Below, piece by piece: positions 53,973 through 62,666 of a DNA stretch of 64,000 nucleotides. How positions within the stretch are numbered: the first letter of the stretch is position 1; every line of letters begins with the position of its first letter. Made by a program: the position numbers and the translations under genes. This DNA comes from CAYSLU01 sp964431965 (GTDB lineage Bacteria > Verrucomicrobiota > Kiritimatiellia > CAIKKV01 > CAYSLU01): positions 5,642-69,641 of the forward strand of contig CAYSLU010000016.1 of NCBI GenBank assembly GCA_964431965.1, given 5' to 3'. The notes under the pieces were generated by a model, which ran no database searches, was not told the origin of the DNA, and was given only the letters and a program-made list of their open reading frames with translations.

Positions 53973-55100
53973 ATGAAGGATCGAGTGAGTTGGTTGCTGG
54001 CGGCGTTGACGATGGTTGCAGGCGCGGCGTTCCAGAATGACGCCACGGCGGATGAGAACCGTATGAAGACGAACGTTCGTCGCGACGGGGACCGAGTCTG
54101 GCTCGAGGGCGTGAGCGGCTGGTCGAGCGGGGAGAAGGGGAGCTCGGTCCATGCGGCGCAGGCGGCCGCGATGCAGGCCGTCGGCGAGAGCACCTCCTAC
54201 GATGATCTGCTCGGGATATCCGGGCTGGCCTTTCGCATGCAGCTTTCCAAGGATGGGCTCTGCCCGAGCTCACCTCATTCGTTCTGCGGCTTCATGTGCG
54301 TGTCCCGGTCGACTCAGGCTCTGCCGTGGAAGGTGCGCATCTTCGCGGTCAAGCCCGAGCAGAAGGAGAAGGTTTCCGAGGCGCGCCGGGCCGTGGTCGA
54401 GAGCATCGACCGCGGAATCCCGGTGCAGTACGGGAGCGAGGAAGACGGGCTCGTCGTGGGCTACCAGAAGGAGGGAGCGGAGTGGATCTGTCTGCACCCG
54501 AATCGCGACGGCGGCCAGAAGACATTCGTCGAGACCCAATGGCCGTGGGGCCTCGTCGTGTTTACGGAGCGCAAGACGAACACGCTGGCGCGGAAGGACC
54601 TGGCCCGAGGCGCGCTGGAACAGGCCGTCACCATGGCGAGTACCCGCGAATCCGGCGTGTACGTCGTCGGGTTCGCGGCGTGGACCACGTACCTTCAGCG
54701 CCTCAAGGACTTGGAGAAGCAGGATGAGGCAACCCGCCAGGCCGCCATGCAGGGCAACGCATGGATCTACGAGTGCCTGGCCCAGTATCGGGCCTCGGCC
54801 GCGCGCTATCTGAAGTCCGTGGCGGGCGAGTTCGCCGCGGAGCCGGCCCGGCACCTGACGCAAGCTGCAAGCCTCTACGAGAAGATGGCCGGCCAGGTGC
54901 TGCGCGACGACACCCATGAGGTGACGGCCATCGCGCCGTACCCGCGGTCGCTGAAGCCCGGGCAGTCGTGGTCGGCCGACGTCCGGAAGGAGGAGGTTCA
55001 CCGACTCGAGGCCGCCCTTCGCCTGGAGCGCGAAGCCATGGCTGAGATCGAGGCGGCCCTTCGCCTGATCAAAGCGCCCGGCGGCGCAGAACCTCGCTGA
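53973..55100 (+). CDS. Secreted BtrH_N/C39-like protein, apparently without nucleophile
   Basis: A 375-aa protein with a signal peptide (MKDRVSWLLAALTMVAGAAF, then QNDATADEN). The region at residues 55-85 (VHAAQAAAMQAVGESTSYDD, then LLGISGLAFRMQ) resembles the N-terminal domain of the BtrH/C39-like cysteine-peptidase fold, where a CH is followed by a helix and a Gly-rich SGxAFR motif. Here the Cys position is Val. The C-terminal 130 residues are helical. AGGAGAAG precedes ATG 53973. The function is unknown. It follows a gene remnant, and its orientation is divergent from the FucU gene. Confidence 0.6.
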   Translation: MKDRVSWLLAALTMVAGAAFQNDATADENRMKTNVRRDGDRVWLEGVSGWSSGEKGSSVHAAQAAAMQAVGESTSYDDLLGISGLAFRMQLSKDGLCPSSPHSFCGFMCVSRSTQALPWKVRIFAVKPEQKEKVSEARRAVVESIDRGIPVQYGSEEDGLVVGYQKEGAEWICLHPNRDGGQKTFVETQWPWGLVVFTERKTNTLARKDLARGALEQAVTMASTRESGVYVVGFAAWTTYLQRLKDLEKQDEATRQAAMQGNAWIYECLAQYRASAARYLKSVAGEFAAEPARHLTQAASLYEKMAGQVLRDDTHEVTAIAPYPRSLKPGQSWSADVRKEEVHRLEAALRLEREAMAEIEAALRLIKAPGGAEPR

Positions 55101-55157
55101 CGGCGGCGCTCGGCCGGGCGCTCCCGCCGAGAGATCGCCGTGAGGCGCGGGCTGCGG

Positions 55158-55589
55158 TCAGCAGGGGGTGACGCCCTTCTTGAGGATGATGTTGCCGTAC
55201 TTGGCCGTCTCGCCGGTCATCACGACGGCGAAGGCGGAGCGCGCGCGGTCGTAGAACGCGAACCGCTCGACCCGTGCGATGGCCGGGGCCTTCGGAGCAT
55301 GCTTCACGATCGCCTGGCGGTAGGATTTCTCCACGCGCGGGTCGAGCCGGTCGCCGGGCACCGGGGCCATCATGGCGAGCGGCGCATCGACATAGGCGTC
55401 GAGCTCGAACAGGGGCAGGATCGCGTCGAGCAGGGCCGGGATGCGCAGGCCGTCGGCGCGGACGACGCGCTGGCCCATGGTTTCGCCGGGAAAGTGCGCG
55501 TCGGCGAGAACGATCTCGTCGCCGTGTCCCATCCGGGCGAGTACGGCGAGCAGTTCGGGGCTGAGCAGAGGCGATATTCCTTTAAGCAT
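55158..55589 (-). CDS. fucU: RbsD/FucU family mutarotase
   Basis: A 143-aa protein that interconverts sugar anomers, of the RbsD/FucU fold. The N-terminus LKGISPLLSPELLAVLARMG and HGDEIVLADAHFPGE match FucU, which acts on L-fucose. The Tyr and His residues of the active site (KYGNIILKKGV, ADAHFP) are visible. It is the last gene of a minus-strand run with a nucleotidyltransferase and a GHMP-kinase-like gene. Confidence 0.93.
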   Translation of the reverse strand: MLKGISPLLSPELLAVLARMGHGDEIVLADAHFPGETMGQRVVRADGLRIPALLDAILPLFELDAYVDAPLAMMAPVPGDRLDPRVEKSYRQAIVKHAPKAPAIARVERFAFYDRARSAFAVVMTGETAKYGNIILKKGVTPC

Positions 55590-55643
55590 GACGGGCTCCT
55601 TTTGGACGTAAGAACCAAGACCTTAGACTACAGACTACGGACA

Positions 55644-56468
55644 TCAAAAACCCCTCAGCGCGGTGCTTTGGCGGCGGGGGAGGCCCGTGCGCGGGGTGCG
55701 CTTCAGGACGACGTACCGGATGCCGGCCCGCGCGCAGAAGGCGCGCTTCTCGGGCTTGTCTCCGTCCTCGTTCACCGCATAGATGTCCGGGCGGATCCGG
55801 GCGATCTCGGGCTCGGCGTCGAGCCAGCCCATGCCGCTGGTCACGAGCGCCTGATGGACGTAGCGGACCGACGCGACCACGTAGCGCCGCTCGTCCTGGG
55901 CGATCAGGGGGTGGCCGTCGCCCTTGAGCAGGCGGATGTTTTCGTCGTGGCCCACGGCGACATAGAGGTCGCCCAACTCGGAGCACTCCTCGAAGAACCG
56001 GACATGGCCCGAGTGGAACCAGTCGTAGCACCCGGTCACGATGACCCGGGCGCGCGTGGCCGGGGCGATGGGCTCTTCCGGGCGCGTCGGCGGGAAGGCC
56101 CTGAGCGCGGCCTGCGGGACGATGCGGCACGCGATGTCGGTCGTGCCGGGTGCGCCGCCTCGCGGGTGCGCCGCGGCATCGGGCTCGGCCACAGCCCAGA
56201 CGCGGGCGGAGCCGAGGCCGGCGGGGAGCGGGTCGCCGGGGCGCAGCGGGGCATCGACCGGGTGCACGGCTGCCACGTGACGGTTGGCCCGGACAACATA
56301 TTCGCGCTCCGCGTAGGGGAACTTCGGCGGCGCGCCCGTGGCGGCCGCGACGGCGGCGTCGGACCACAGCAGCACGTGCAGCGGGCCGAGGCGAGCGGCT
56401 TCCTCCAGCAAACGCGCATGGGCGGAACGGAAATCGTCGAAGCTGGCGCTGACGACGACGATGCTCAT
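55644..56468 (-). CDS. Cytidylyltransferase-like protein with two nucleotidyltransferase-fold halves
   Basis: A 274-aa protein. The C-terminal half is a cytidylyltransferase/adenylyltransferase fold with GCYDWFHSGHVRFFEEC, carrying the catalytic HxGH motif and a following GHDENIRLLKG. The N-terminal half (residues 1-130) has a similar frame, SFDDFRSAHARLLEEAARLG, but has lost HxGH. It resembles the nucleotidyltransferase domain of RfaE/HldE. It should attach a nucleotide to a sugar-1-phosphate or ribitol-type phosphate. It overlaps the kinase-like gene in an ATGA junction. Confidence 0.85.
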   Translation of the reverse strand: MSIVVVSASFDDFRSAHARLLEEAARLGPLHVLLWSDAAVAAATGAPPKFPYAEREYVVRANRHVAAVHPVDAPLRPGDPLPAGLGSARVWAVAEPDAAAHPRGGAPGTTDIACRIVPQAALRAFPPTRPEEPIAPATRARVIVTGCYDWFHSGHVRFFEECSELGDLYVAVGHDENIRLLKGDGHPLIAQDERRYVVASVRYVHQALVTSGMGWLDAEPEIARIRPDIYAVNEDGDKPEKRAFCARAGIRYVVLKRTPRTGLPRRQSTALRGF

Positions 56469-57277
56469 GAGCGCGGCCTCCCGGGGGCCGAGGTGCGCAC
56501 TTTCACCCGGAATGCGCCGGGCACGGCGCGTTCGCTGACGACATAGAGATAGCCGCCTCCGCAGCCGGAGTACATGGCGCCGGGGTAGCGGGCCTGGTAG
56601 TGCTGGAGCAGGGCGATGAGGTCGACCGTGAGCGTCGGGTGGCGGACGGTGTGCGGGAGCATCGCCTCCCAGCATGCCATGCACGCGTTCAGGCTGGCGC
56701 CCAGCGCGGCTGCATCCATCCGGACGATGGCGTCGAAGCAGTCGCGGCCGGTCTGCCCCAGCCGCCGGATCTGCCCGGGATCGAGGCGCTGTTCGCCCAG
56801 CGGGTTGTAGCCGGTCGGCCGCGGGCAGACGGGGATCAGGTGGATCACCCGCTGGAGCCACCGCGCCACAGCGGGATCGCCATTCGATTCGATGTGCGCC
56901 GGGAACACGCCGCCTTCGTGCCGGGCATCGTAGTCGAGTCGGCTTACGCCCGGGTAGATCAGGCCGATCATGTCCTGCGAGCCGGACGGCTCGGCCCGGC
57001 CTTCGTTCTCGGCGGCGTACAGCTCCCGCACCAGGACGTCCGCCGGGCGCCTGGGCATGCGGCCGTTCCAGAGGCGCATGGCCACCGCGCGGGTGCCCGA
57101 CGCCATGCCCGATCGATCCATGAAACGGAACCCGGGCTGGAGCGCGACAACCACCATGGACCCGGGCGGCTCGGGGTTCAGGCGCGAGACGAAGGGCTGG
57201 TCGATCCAGCCGCCGGCGAGCGCCATCCGGTACGGGATCCGGCCGATGGCGTCCGGGATGGAGGTGGGGGGCGTCAT
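56465..57277 (-). CDS. GHMP-kinase-like sugar kinase candidate
   Basis: A 270-aa protein with N-terminal IPYRMALAGGWIDQPFVS and a mid-region RSGMASGTRAVAM that corresponds in position to the Ser-rich phosphate loop of GHMP kinases such as HddA. A Gly-rich YSGCGGGYLYVVS lies near the C-terminus. The canonical GLGSS loop is degenerate, so activity is uncertain. It is coupled to the nucleotidyltransferase, which fits a kinase-plus-nucleotidyltransferase sugar-activation route. Confidence 0.6.
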   Translation of the reverse strand: MTPPTSIPDAIGRIPYRMALAGGWIDQPFVSRLNPEPPGSMVVVALQPGFRFMDRSGMASGTRAVAMRLWNGRMPRRPADVLVRELYAAENEGRAEPSGSQDMIGLIYPGVSRLDYDARHEGGVFPAHIESNGDPAVARWLQRVIHLIPVCPRPTGYNPLGEQRLDPGQIRRLGQTGRDCFDAIVRMDAAALGASLNACMACWEAMLPHTVRHPTLTVDLIALLQHYQARYPGAMYSGCGGGYLYVVSERAVPGAFRVKVRTSAPGRPRS

Positions 57278-57364
57278 GTGGTTTCGGGAGCAGGCTCTGT
57301 CGAGAGGCTCGGCTTCCTGCTGCTTTCTGAGGCGCCCGCGCCCGGAGGTCGCGGGCCACCGTCT

Positions 57365-58411
57365 TCAGATCGTGTCCCGCACGGTGTGCTTGCCGGCCTT
57401 GCGATCGCGGTACTGCCGGTCGATCCAGGCGTAGGTCTCCGCCATGCCCTTGCGGAGCGGCGTGTTCGGCTCCCAGCCGAGGATCTTCCGGATGAACGTA
57501 TTGTCGCTGTTGCGGCCGGCGACGCCCTTGGGAGCGGTGAGGTCGTAGTGGCGCTTCAGCTTGATGCGGCCGATGGCCTCGACGATGCTCACGAGTTCGT
57601 TGATCGACACCAGTTCGCTCGAGCCGAGGTTGATGGGCGTGGCGATCAGTCGCTCGCAGTGCGTGATCATATCGATGCCCTTCACGCAGTCGTCGATGTA
57701 CATGAAGCTGCGCGTCTGGGTCCCGTCCCCCCAGATGGTGATCTCATGGCGGCCGCTGTCCTTCGCCTCGATGACCTTGCGCGAGATGGCCGCCGGCGCC
57801 TTCTCGCGTCCGCCGTCCCAGGTGCCGTTCGGGCCGTAGACGTTGTGGAAGCGGGCGATGGCGGTCTTCATGCCGCGCTCGGCCCAGTACTCCTGGCAGA
57901 ACATCTCGGAGACGAGCTTTTCCCAGCCGTAGCCCCGCTCGGCCATGGCGGGGTAGGCATCCGACTCCTTGAGCGCGCGGCATTTCGGGTCCTTCTGCAG
58001 GTCGGTGTTGTAGGCGCACGCGGACGACGAGTAGAAATAGCGCTGGGCGCCGGCGCGATAGGCGGCCTCGATCATGTGCGTGTTGATGAGAATGCTGCGC
58101 AGGCACATGATGCGGAAGCGCTCGATGAAGCCCATGCCGCCCATGTCGGCGGCGAGGTTGTAGACCTCGACGGCGCCTTCGACGGCGCGCTTGCAGTTCG
58201 TCTCCTCGCTCAGATCGAGGCAGAGATTTTCGACTCCGGGCACGCGCTGGTACCAGTCGGGCAGCGGCTTCTTGTCGATCGCGCGGATCCGGGTGAATCC
58301 CTGCTCGATGAAGTAGCGGGCGAGCGAGCCGCCGATGAACCCGCCGGCCCCGCCGATTACGATCAGGTCGTTCTGCTTGAGCCCGGACGTTTTGGCTGTC
58401 TTCTGCTTCAT
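57365..58411 (-). CDS. NAD-dependent epimerase, GDP-mannose 3,5-epimerase-like
   Basis: A 348-aa extended SDR epimerase. The Rossmann motif is GGAGGFIGG. ADMGGMGFIERF, SSACAYN, ERGYGWEKLVSEMFC (with the catalytic YxxxK) and FHNVYGPNGTWDGGREKAP are hallmarks of GDP-mannose 3,5-epimerase, which produces GDP-L-galactose or GDP-L-gulose. The sugar nucleotide used here is inferred. GGGAGGCGAC precedes ATG 58411. It is first in a minus-strand run of sugar-activation genes. Confidence 0.88.
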   Translation of the reverse strand: MKQKTAKTSGLKQNDLIVIGGAGGFIGGSLARYFIEQGFTRIRAIDKKPLPDWYQRVPGVENLCLDLSEETNCKRAVEGAVEVYNLAADMGGMGFIERFRIMCLRSILINTHMIEAAYRAGAQRYFYSSSACAYNTDLQKDPKCRALKESDAYPAMAERGYGWEKLVSEMFCQEYWAERGMKTAIARFHNVYGPNGTWDGGREKAPAAISRKVIEAKDSGRHEITIWGDGTQTRSFMYIDDCVKGIDMITHCERLIATPINLGSSELVSINELVSIVEAIGRIKLKRHYDLTAPKGVAGRNSDNTFIRKILGWEPNTPLRKGMAETYAWIDRQYRDRKAGKHTVRDTI

Positions 58412-58628
58412 GAGTCGCCTCCCGCGCCCGGCGAATCGGCAAGCGTGCCGACCGCGCGCCGGTGCGCATCTATGAGCCGGATTATAGGGCGCCATGGGAA
58501 AGCGGGAAAGGGGAGAGTGCGACGCGAGGCCCCGGCGGCGCCGTCGCGGCATCCCGTGCGTTGACCGGACGGGCAGGGCGGGCGTATCGTTCGGCCCTCT
58601 GTGTCCAGCGATTCCAATGAGGTGCCTC

Positions 58629-59990
58629 ATGCTGAAGATCGGGTGGGCGAGTCGAGACATGACGCCGGATCGGCCGGCGATGATTCAGGGGCAGATGCAC
58701 CGGCGGATCGGCCGTCAGGCGCTTGATCCGCTCACGGTGACGGCGTTGGCGATCGAGGGCGGGGCGCCGGCGGACAGCGCGATCGTCATCTCGGCCGACA
58801 TCGCGTTTGTCAGTCAGGAGCTGATCGATGCGGTGCGCGTGCGGCTTGGCCAGCGGGTCCCCTGGCTGCCGGCGGACCGGGCCTTCATGACCGCGACGCA
58901 TACCCACGACTCGTTCGTTCTGGATTCGGCGTTCTACGGGGAGCCGGATGGGGACGTCATGTCTCCGGCGGAGGCCGTGCAGTGGGTGGCCGGCCACGCC
59001 TCGGACGCTGCTGCGGAGGCATGGGCGAAGAGGTCGCCGCAGGCCGTGGCGACGGCGTTCGGCCACGCGGTGGTCGGACACAACCGGCGCGTCGTCTACG
59101 CGGACGGGACGGCCCAGATGTATGGGCGGACGAACCGCGCGGACTTCGCGTGGATCGAAGGGTTCGAGGATCACAGCCTGGACATGCTGTTCACGTGGAA
59201 CCCGGCGGGGGGGCTTACGGGCGTGGCGCTTTCGATCCCGTGCCCCTCGCAGGTCGACGAGCGCCTCGAGCAGTGGTCCGCGGACTTCTGGCATGACATC
59301 CGGCTGGAGCTCCGCGCCCGTCTGGGGGCCGGGCTGAGCGTTCTGCCGCTGTGCGGGGCGGCCGGCGACCAGTCGCCTCACTTCACGGTATACGGCCGCG
59401 AGGAGCAGGAGATGCGCCGGCGGCGGGGCATCTCCGAGCGGCGGGAGATCGCGGCCCGCGTGGCGGATGCTGTCACGCGAGCCCTGTGCTGCACCAAGCC
59501 CGAGCCGGATGATCTGCCGTTTGCCCACGCAGTGAGCCGGCAGGGACTGACGCCGCGCCAGGTGTCCCGCGCGGAGCGGGACTGGGCCGAGGCGGAGTTC
59601 CGGCGGCTGGAGAAGGCCGGACCCGTCGATTCGTGGTGGCCGCAGCGGATGCGGCGGGTGGTGGAGCAGGGCGACGGGCTCTACAAGCCGGATCCGGTCC
59701 CGGTCGAGCTGCACGCCCTGCGCGTGGGCCATGCGGTCCTCACCTTTAACCCGTTCGAGCTGTTCGTGGATTACGCGCTCCGCATCAAGGCCCGCAGCCC
59801 CGCGGGACAGACGTTCGTCGTTCAGCTCGCGGGCGACTTCGGCTGGTACCTCCCGACCGAGCGGGCCGTCCGCGGTGGCGGCTACGGCGCCATGCCGGCC
59901 GTCTGCGCCGTGGGCCCCGAGGGAGGAGCGGAGTTGGTCGAGGAAACGCTGCGCATGATTTCGTCACTGTTCCCACAGCCGGCTTCATAG
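58629..59990 (+). CDS. Neutral/alkaline ceramidase-like protein (II)
   Basis: A 453-aa protein of the ceramidase-like metallo-hydrolase superfamily, paralogous to the gene at 48939. LKIGWASRDMTPDRP marks the N-terminus. ATHTHDSF is the metal-binding segment, in which a Ser/Ala of the other copy is Asp. CGAAGDQSPHF corresponds to the GDxSPN region of ceramidases. No signal peptide is present. ATG 58629 has GAGG 6 bp upstream; ATG 58617 is the alternative. It is 12 bp upstream of a large unknown protein. Confidence 0.78.
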   Translation: MLKIGWASRDMTPDRPAMIQGQMHRRIGRQALDPLTVTALAIEGGAPADSAIVISADIAFVSQELIDAVRVRLGQRVPWLPADRAFMTATHTHDSFVLDSAFYGEPDGDVMSPAEAVQWVAGHASDAAAEAWAKRSPQAVATAFGHAVVGHNRRVVYADGTAQMYGRTNRADFAWIEGFEDHSLDMLFTWNPAGGLTGVALSIPCPSQVDERLEQWSADFWHDIRLELRARLGAGLSVLPLCGAAGDQSPHFTVYGREEQEMRRRRGISERREIAARVADAVTRALCCTKPEPDDLPFAHAVSRQGLTPRQVSRAERDWAEAEFRRLEKAGPVDSWWPQRMRRVVEQGDGLYKPDPVPVELHALRVGHAVLTFNPFELFVDYALRIKARSPAGQTFVVQLAGDFGWYLPTERAVRGGGYGAMPAVCAVGPEGGAELVEETLRMISSLFPQPAS

Positions 59991-60002
59991 AGGAGTTACC
60001 CG

Positions 60003-62375
60003 ATGTCGAAGCAACGTGCTTCAGGCGCCGCCGCCATCACCCAGTCGATTTTCGATGAACGGTTCGGCAGCGGGGCTCTGCCGGCTGGCTGGTACACGGA
60101 TACCGCATTCCCCACGTACGGCGCTGGCGCCTGGGACTGCCGCGGCTGGGACGGTGTGATCGTGCCGTTTCGCCACGACGCGTGGTCCCGGCTTCGGGTG
60201 GAAATCGAGCTCAGCGACGTCGGGCCGAGCGCATCGGCGTTCTGCGGAACCGATGCGCGGACCGCGCTCACGGTCGCGCTGGGCAGCGGTCCGGCGGACC
60301 GGCATCAGGCGGCGGACGGCGGGCTGGTGCTCGCGAGCGTGCGCAAGCCCGTCGCGATCCGGGGCGGCATCGCCCGGGTCGTCTTCGAGTGGACGGCCGA
60401 CGCCATGCGGGCCACGGTCGACGGCGTGGAGGTGCTGGCCGCGCCGAACCTGCGGCGCTCGGCGTGCGCCGGCAGCCTGCAGATGGGGTTCCGGGGCTGC
60501 ATCGTGCGGAGGATCGCGGCGGCGGGCGACGCGCTGGCTGACGTTCCCGCCCCCGTGCGCGCGATCCAGCCCGGGTATCCGCTGGAGGTCACGGTCGACT
60601 TCAATGACGACCTGATGGCGTGCGCGTGGTCGCATCGGACGTTCGATGCCTTGTTCACCGAACTGAAGTCGTGGGGGACCCGGCGCGTGTCGTGGATCGA
60701 CCTCGGCCGGGCGGCCGACCGCTACTTCGATTTTGCGCCGCTCGGCACAGCCGAGCACGGGCTGGAGACGATGCGGAACGTCGGCGACATCTTTACAGCC
60801 GCTGTCGAGCACGCGCACCGGCACGGCATCGAGCTCGTCGGGGTCCTGAAGCCCTACGACATGGCGATCCACGGGATCAGCTGGTCCCCGTTCTCGGAGG
60901 AGGCGAAGCGGAGCGGGCGCATTCACCGCATCGGCGCCAGCTCCTGCTGGGCCACCATGATGGCGGCGGAGAACCAGCATCTGATCATGGCGCGCAAGCC
61001 GTCGGCGTGGGGGCCGGCGAAGAACGCCGTGTGGACGCGGCTGGACCTTGTGAAGGACGATGACGCATCCGCCGCAATCACGCCCGACGATGTCACGCTC
61101 ATCGTGTCGGACGACAACGAGACGTTCCGGCCGTATGCCGGCCCGATCACGCGCCGGGAAGTCATTGAGGACTACCCGGTCTACCGCTCTACGCCATCCG
61201 GGCCGGTGCCCACGGACCGGCGGCGGCGCGCGCGCGTGTTCCGCTTCGACGGACTCGAGATCCGCGAGCCGTTCTTTGCGATCCAGGTGGCCGGCGGCGC
61301 GCGGTCGTTTCAGAACCGCCTGTGCGATCTGGCGCACCTCTTCGGGGAGAGCGGCGAGGAGCCCCGCATCACCTACGGGATTTCGCCGCGGCGGGCCGAC
61401 CACGCGACGCGGTTCAACCTGGCGCCCGGCGCCGAATCCGCGGCTCCTGCGGTCGGGCCGCAGGGCGGATTCGAGTACAACCGGTATCCCGGGTCGCCGA
61501 CGGCCGGAATGACCTCGGGCGGAGACGCGATCGTGACGCCGCTGGCGCTGGACCGCGGGGGCTCGTCGTTTCTCGCGTTTGCCCGGGGCAAGGACCGGGG
61601 GCCGCTGGCGGCGCTGTCGCCATCCTTCCCCGAGACGCGCGCGCTGTGGATGACGTGGGTCACCGCCATGCTGGATGCCGGGGCGGACGGGATCGACATC
61701 CGGATCGGACACCACCATGCCGATTTCGCGTGGATCGAGTACGGGTTCGAGCAGCCGGTGCGCGACGAGATGCTGCGGCGGACGGGCGTGGACATCTGGG
61801 AGACGGACGATTTCGACCAGGAACTCTGGCGCCGCATCCGCGGCGACGGCTGGACCCAGTTCATCCGCGAAGCGGCGGCGGTTGTGCACGGCCGGGGGAA
61901 GACGCTCGCCGCCCACATCGACGGGCATTTCGACGGGGCGCCGGGGACGGGCGGCAGCACGAACATGGTGAGCGACTGGCGCGCCTGGATCGAGGAGGGG
62001 CTGCTCGATCGCGTGACGGGCAAGTCGCTGTGGCCGGAGTCGAGCCTTTCGCGCGAGGTGCTGGCGGTGGCGCACGCGCGCGGAGTTCCGGTGAGCTATG
62101 CGCCGTACTGCAACAACTTCTTCGAGCACGTCCGTAGCGCCAACCACCTGGGCGACTCGCCGGGGGGCTGCGAGGTGCCGGTCGAGCGCCTCATCCGATG
62201 GGGCCGGTCGAGCGGCTACGACAGCTTTGTGCTCTACGAGTGCGCGTCGGCCCTTCGCGCGGCGCCGGGCGGGACGGTCGGGTTTCGGGCGAACGCCGAG
62301 CCGCTGCGCGCCGTCCTGCAGCGGCATTTCGGCGGCATCCGCCCTTGCGCCGGGGTGGTGGAGCCGGTACATTAG
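60003..62375 (+). CDS. Large two-domain glycosidase-like protein of unknown family
   Basis: A 790-aa protein. The N-terminal 200 residues form a beta-sandwich of the concanavalin type (FDERFGSGALPAGWYTD). The middle and C-terminal parts have TIM-barrel-like alternation with Asp/Glu-rich strand ends, including DAGADGIDIRIGHHHADFAW and VVHGRGKTLAAHIDGHFDG. It resembles DUF-type glycosyl hydrolases but no family is certain. AGAGGAG precedes ATG 60003. It follows the second ceramidase-like gene by 12 bp and ends 4 bp before the SRP RNA. Confidence 0.65.
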   Translation: MSKQRASGAAAITQSIFDERFGSGALPAGWYTDTAFPTYGAGAWDCRGWDGVIVPFRHDAWSRLRVEIELSDVGPSASAFCGTDARTALTVALGSGPADRHQAADGGLVLASVRKPVAIRGGIARVVFEWTADAMRATVDGVEVLAAPNLRRSACAGSLQMGFRGCIVRRIAAAGDALADVPAPVRAIQPGYPLEVTVDFNDDLMACAWSHRTFDALFTELKSWGTRRVSWIDLGRAADRYFDFAPLGTAEHGLETMRNVGDIFTAAVEHAHRHGIELVGVLKPYDMAIHGISWSPFSEEAKRSGRIHRIGASSCWATMMAAENQHLIMARKPSAWGPAKNAVWTRLDLVKDDDASAAITPDDVTLIVSDDNETFRPYAGPITRREVIEDYPVYRSTPSGPVPTDRRRRARVFRFDGLEIREPFFAIQVAGGARSFQNRLCDLAHLFGESGEEPRITYGISPRRADHATRFNLAPGAESAAPAVGPQGGFEYNRYPGSPTAGMTSGGDAIVTPLALDRGGSSFLAFARGKDRGPLAALSPSFPETRALWMTWVTAMLDAGADGIDIRIGHHHADFAWIEYGFEQPVRDEMLRRTGVDIWETDDFDQELWRRIRGDGWTQFIREAAAVVHGRGKTLAAHIDGHFDGAPGTGGSTNMVSDWRAWIEEGLLDRVTGKSLWPESSLSREVLAVAHARGVPVSYAPYCNNFFEHVRSANHLGDSPGGCEVPVERLIRWGRSSGYDSFVLYECASALRAAPGGTVGFRANAEPLRAVLQRHFGGIRPCAGVVEPVH

Positions 62376-62379
62376 CGCG

Positions 62380-62666
62380 GGTCGTGCTAGACGGGGAGTT
62401 AGCGGTGCCCTGATTGCCGGATCTCCGGCAAGACCTGCAAACCGCTTAGCAGGGTACAACCCCCACGGAAGGCATGTTTGGCGAGCATGGAGCCCCGGGC
62501 GTAGGTGTTGAAGGCTGGGCCCTGTGCAACGGATACCGGTGAAACCCCGTCAGGACCGGAAGGTAGCAGCGGTAAGCTATGGGTCCGGGTGCCGCAGGTG
62601 TCCTGGCTGGAGCCTGCGTTCGGTCAGTTCGATGACGCCGGGCATGTCGACCACGGGTGCACGACC
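62380..62666 (+). ncRNA. ffs: Large bacterial signal recognition particle RNA (6S/scRNA type)
   Basis: The 4.5S core at about 62510-62625 contains GTCAGGACCGGAAGGTAGCA, the conserved Ffh-binding helix 8, flanked by pairing arms. Upstream, GTGCTAGACGGGGAGTTAGC then GGTGCCCTG matches the Alu-domain 5' end of the B. subtilis scRNA from memory, and CCTGC...GCAGG closes helix 4. The terminal helix GGTCGTGC (62380-62387) pairs with GCACGACC (62659-62666). An extra hairpin (GCCGG-ATCT-CCGGC, near 62414-62427) is inserted in the Alu domain. dnaX lies directly downstream, as in Bacillus. Confidence 0.95.

Noticed and set aside
60021..62459. An 812-codon open frame opposite the large glycosidase-like gene and running into the SRP RNA
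   Set aside because: The plus-strand gene has a good ribosome binding site and a recognisable beta-sandwich start; the opposite frame has no motif.
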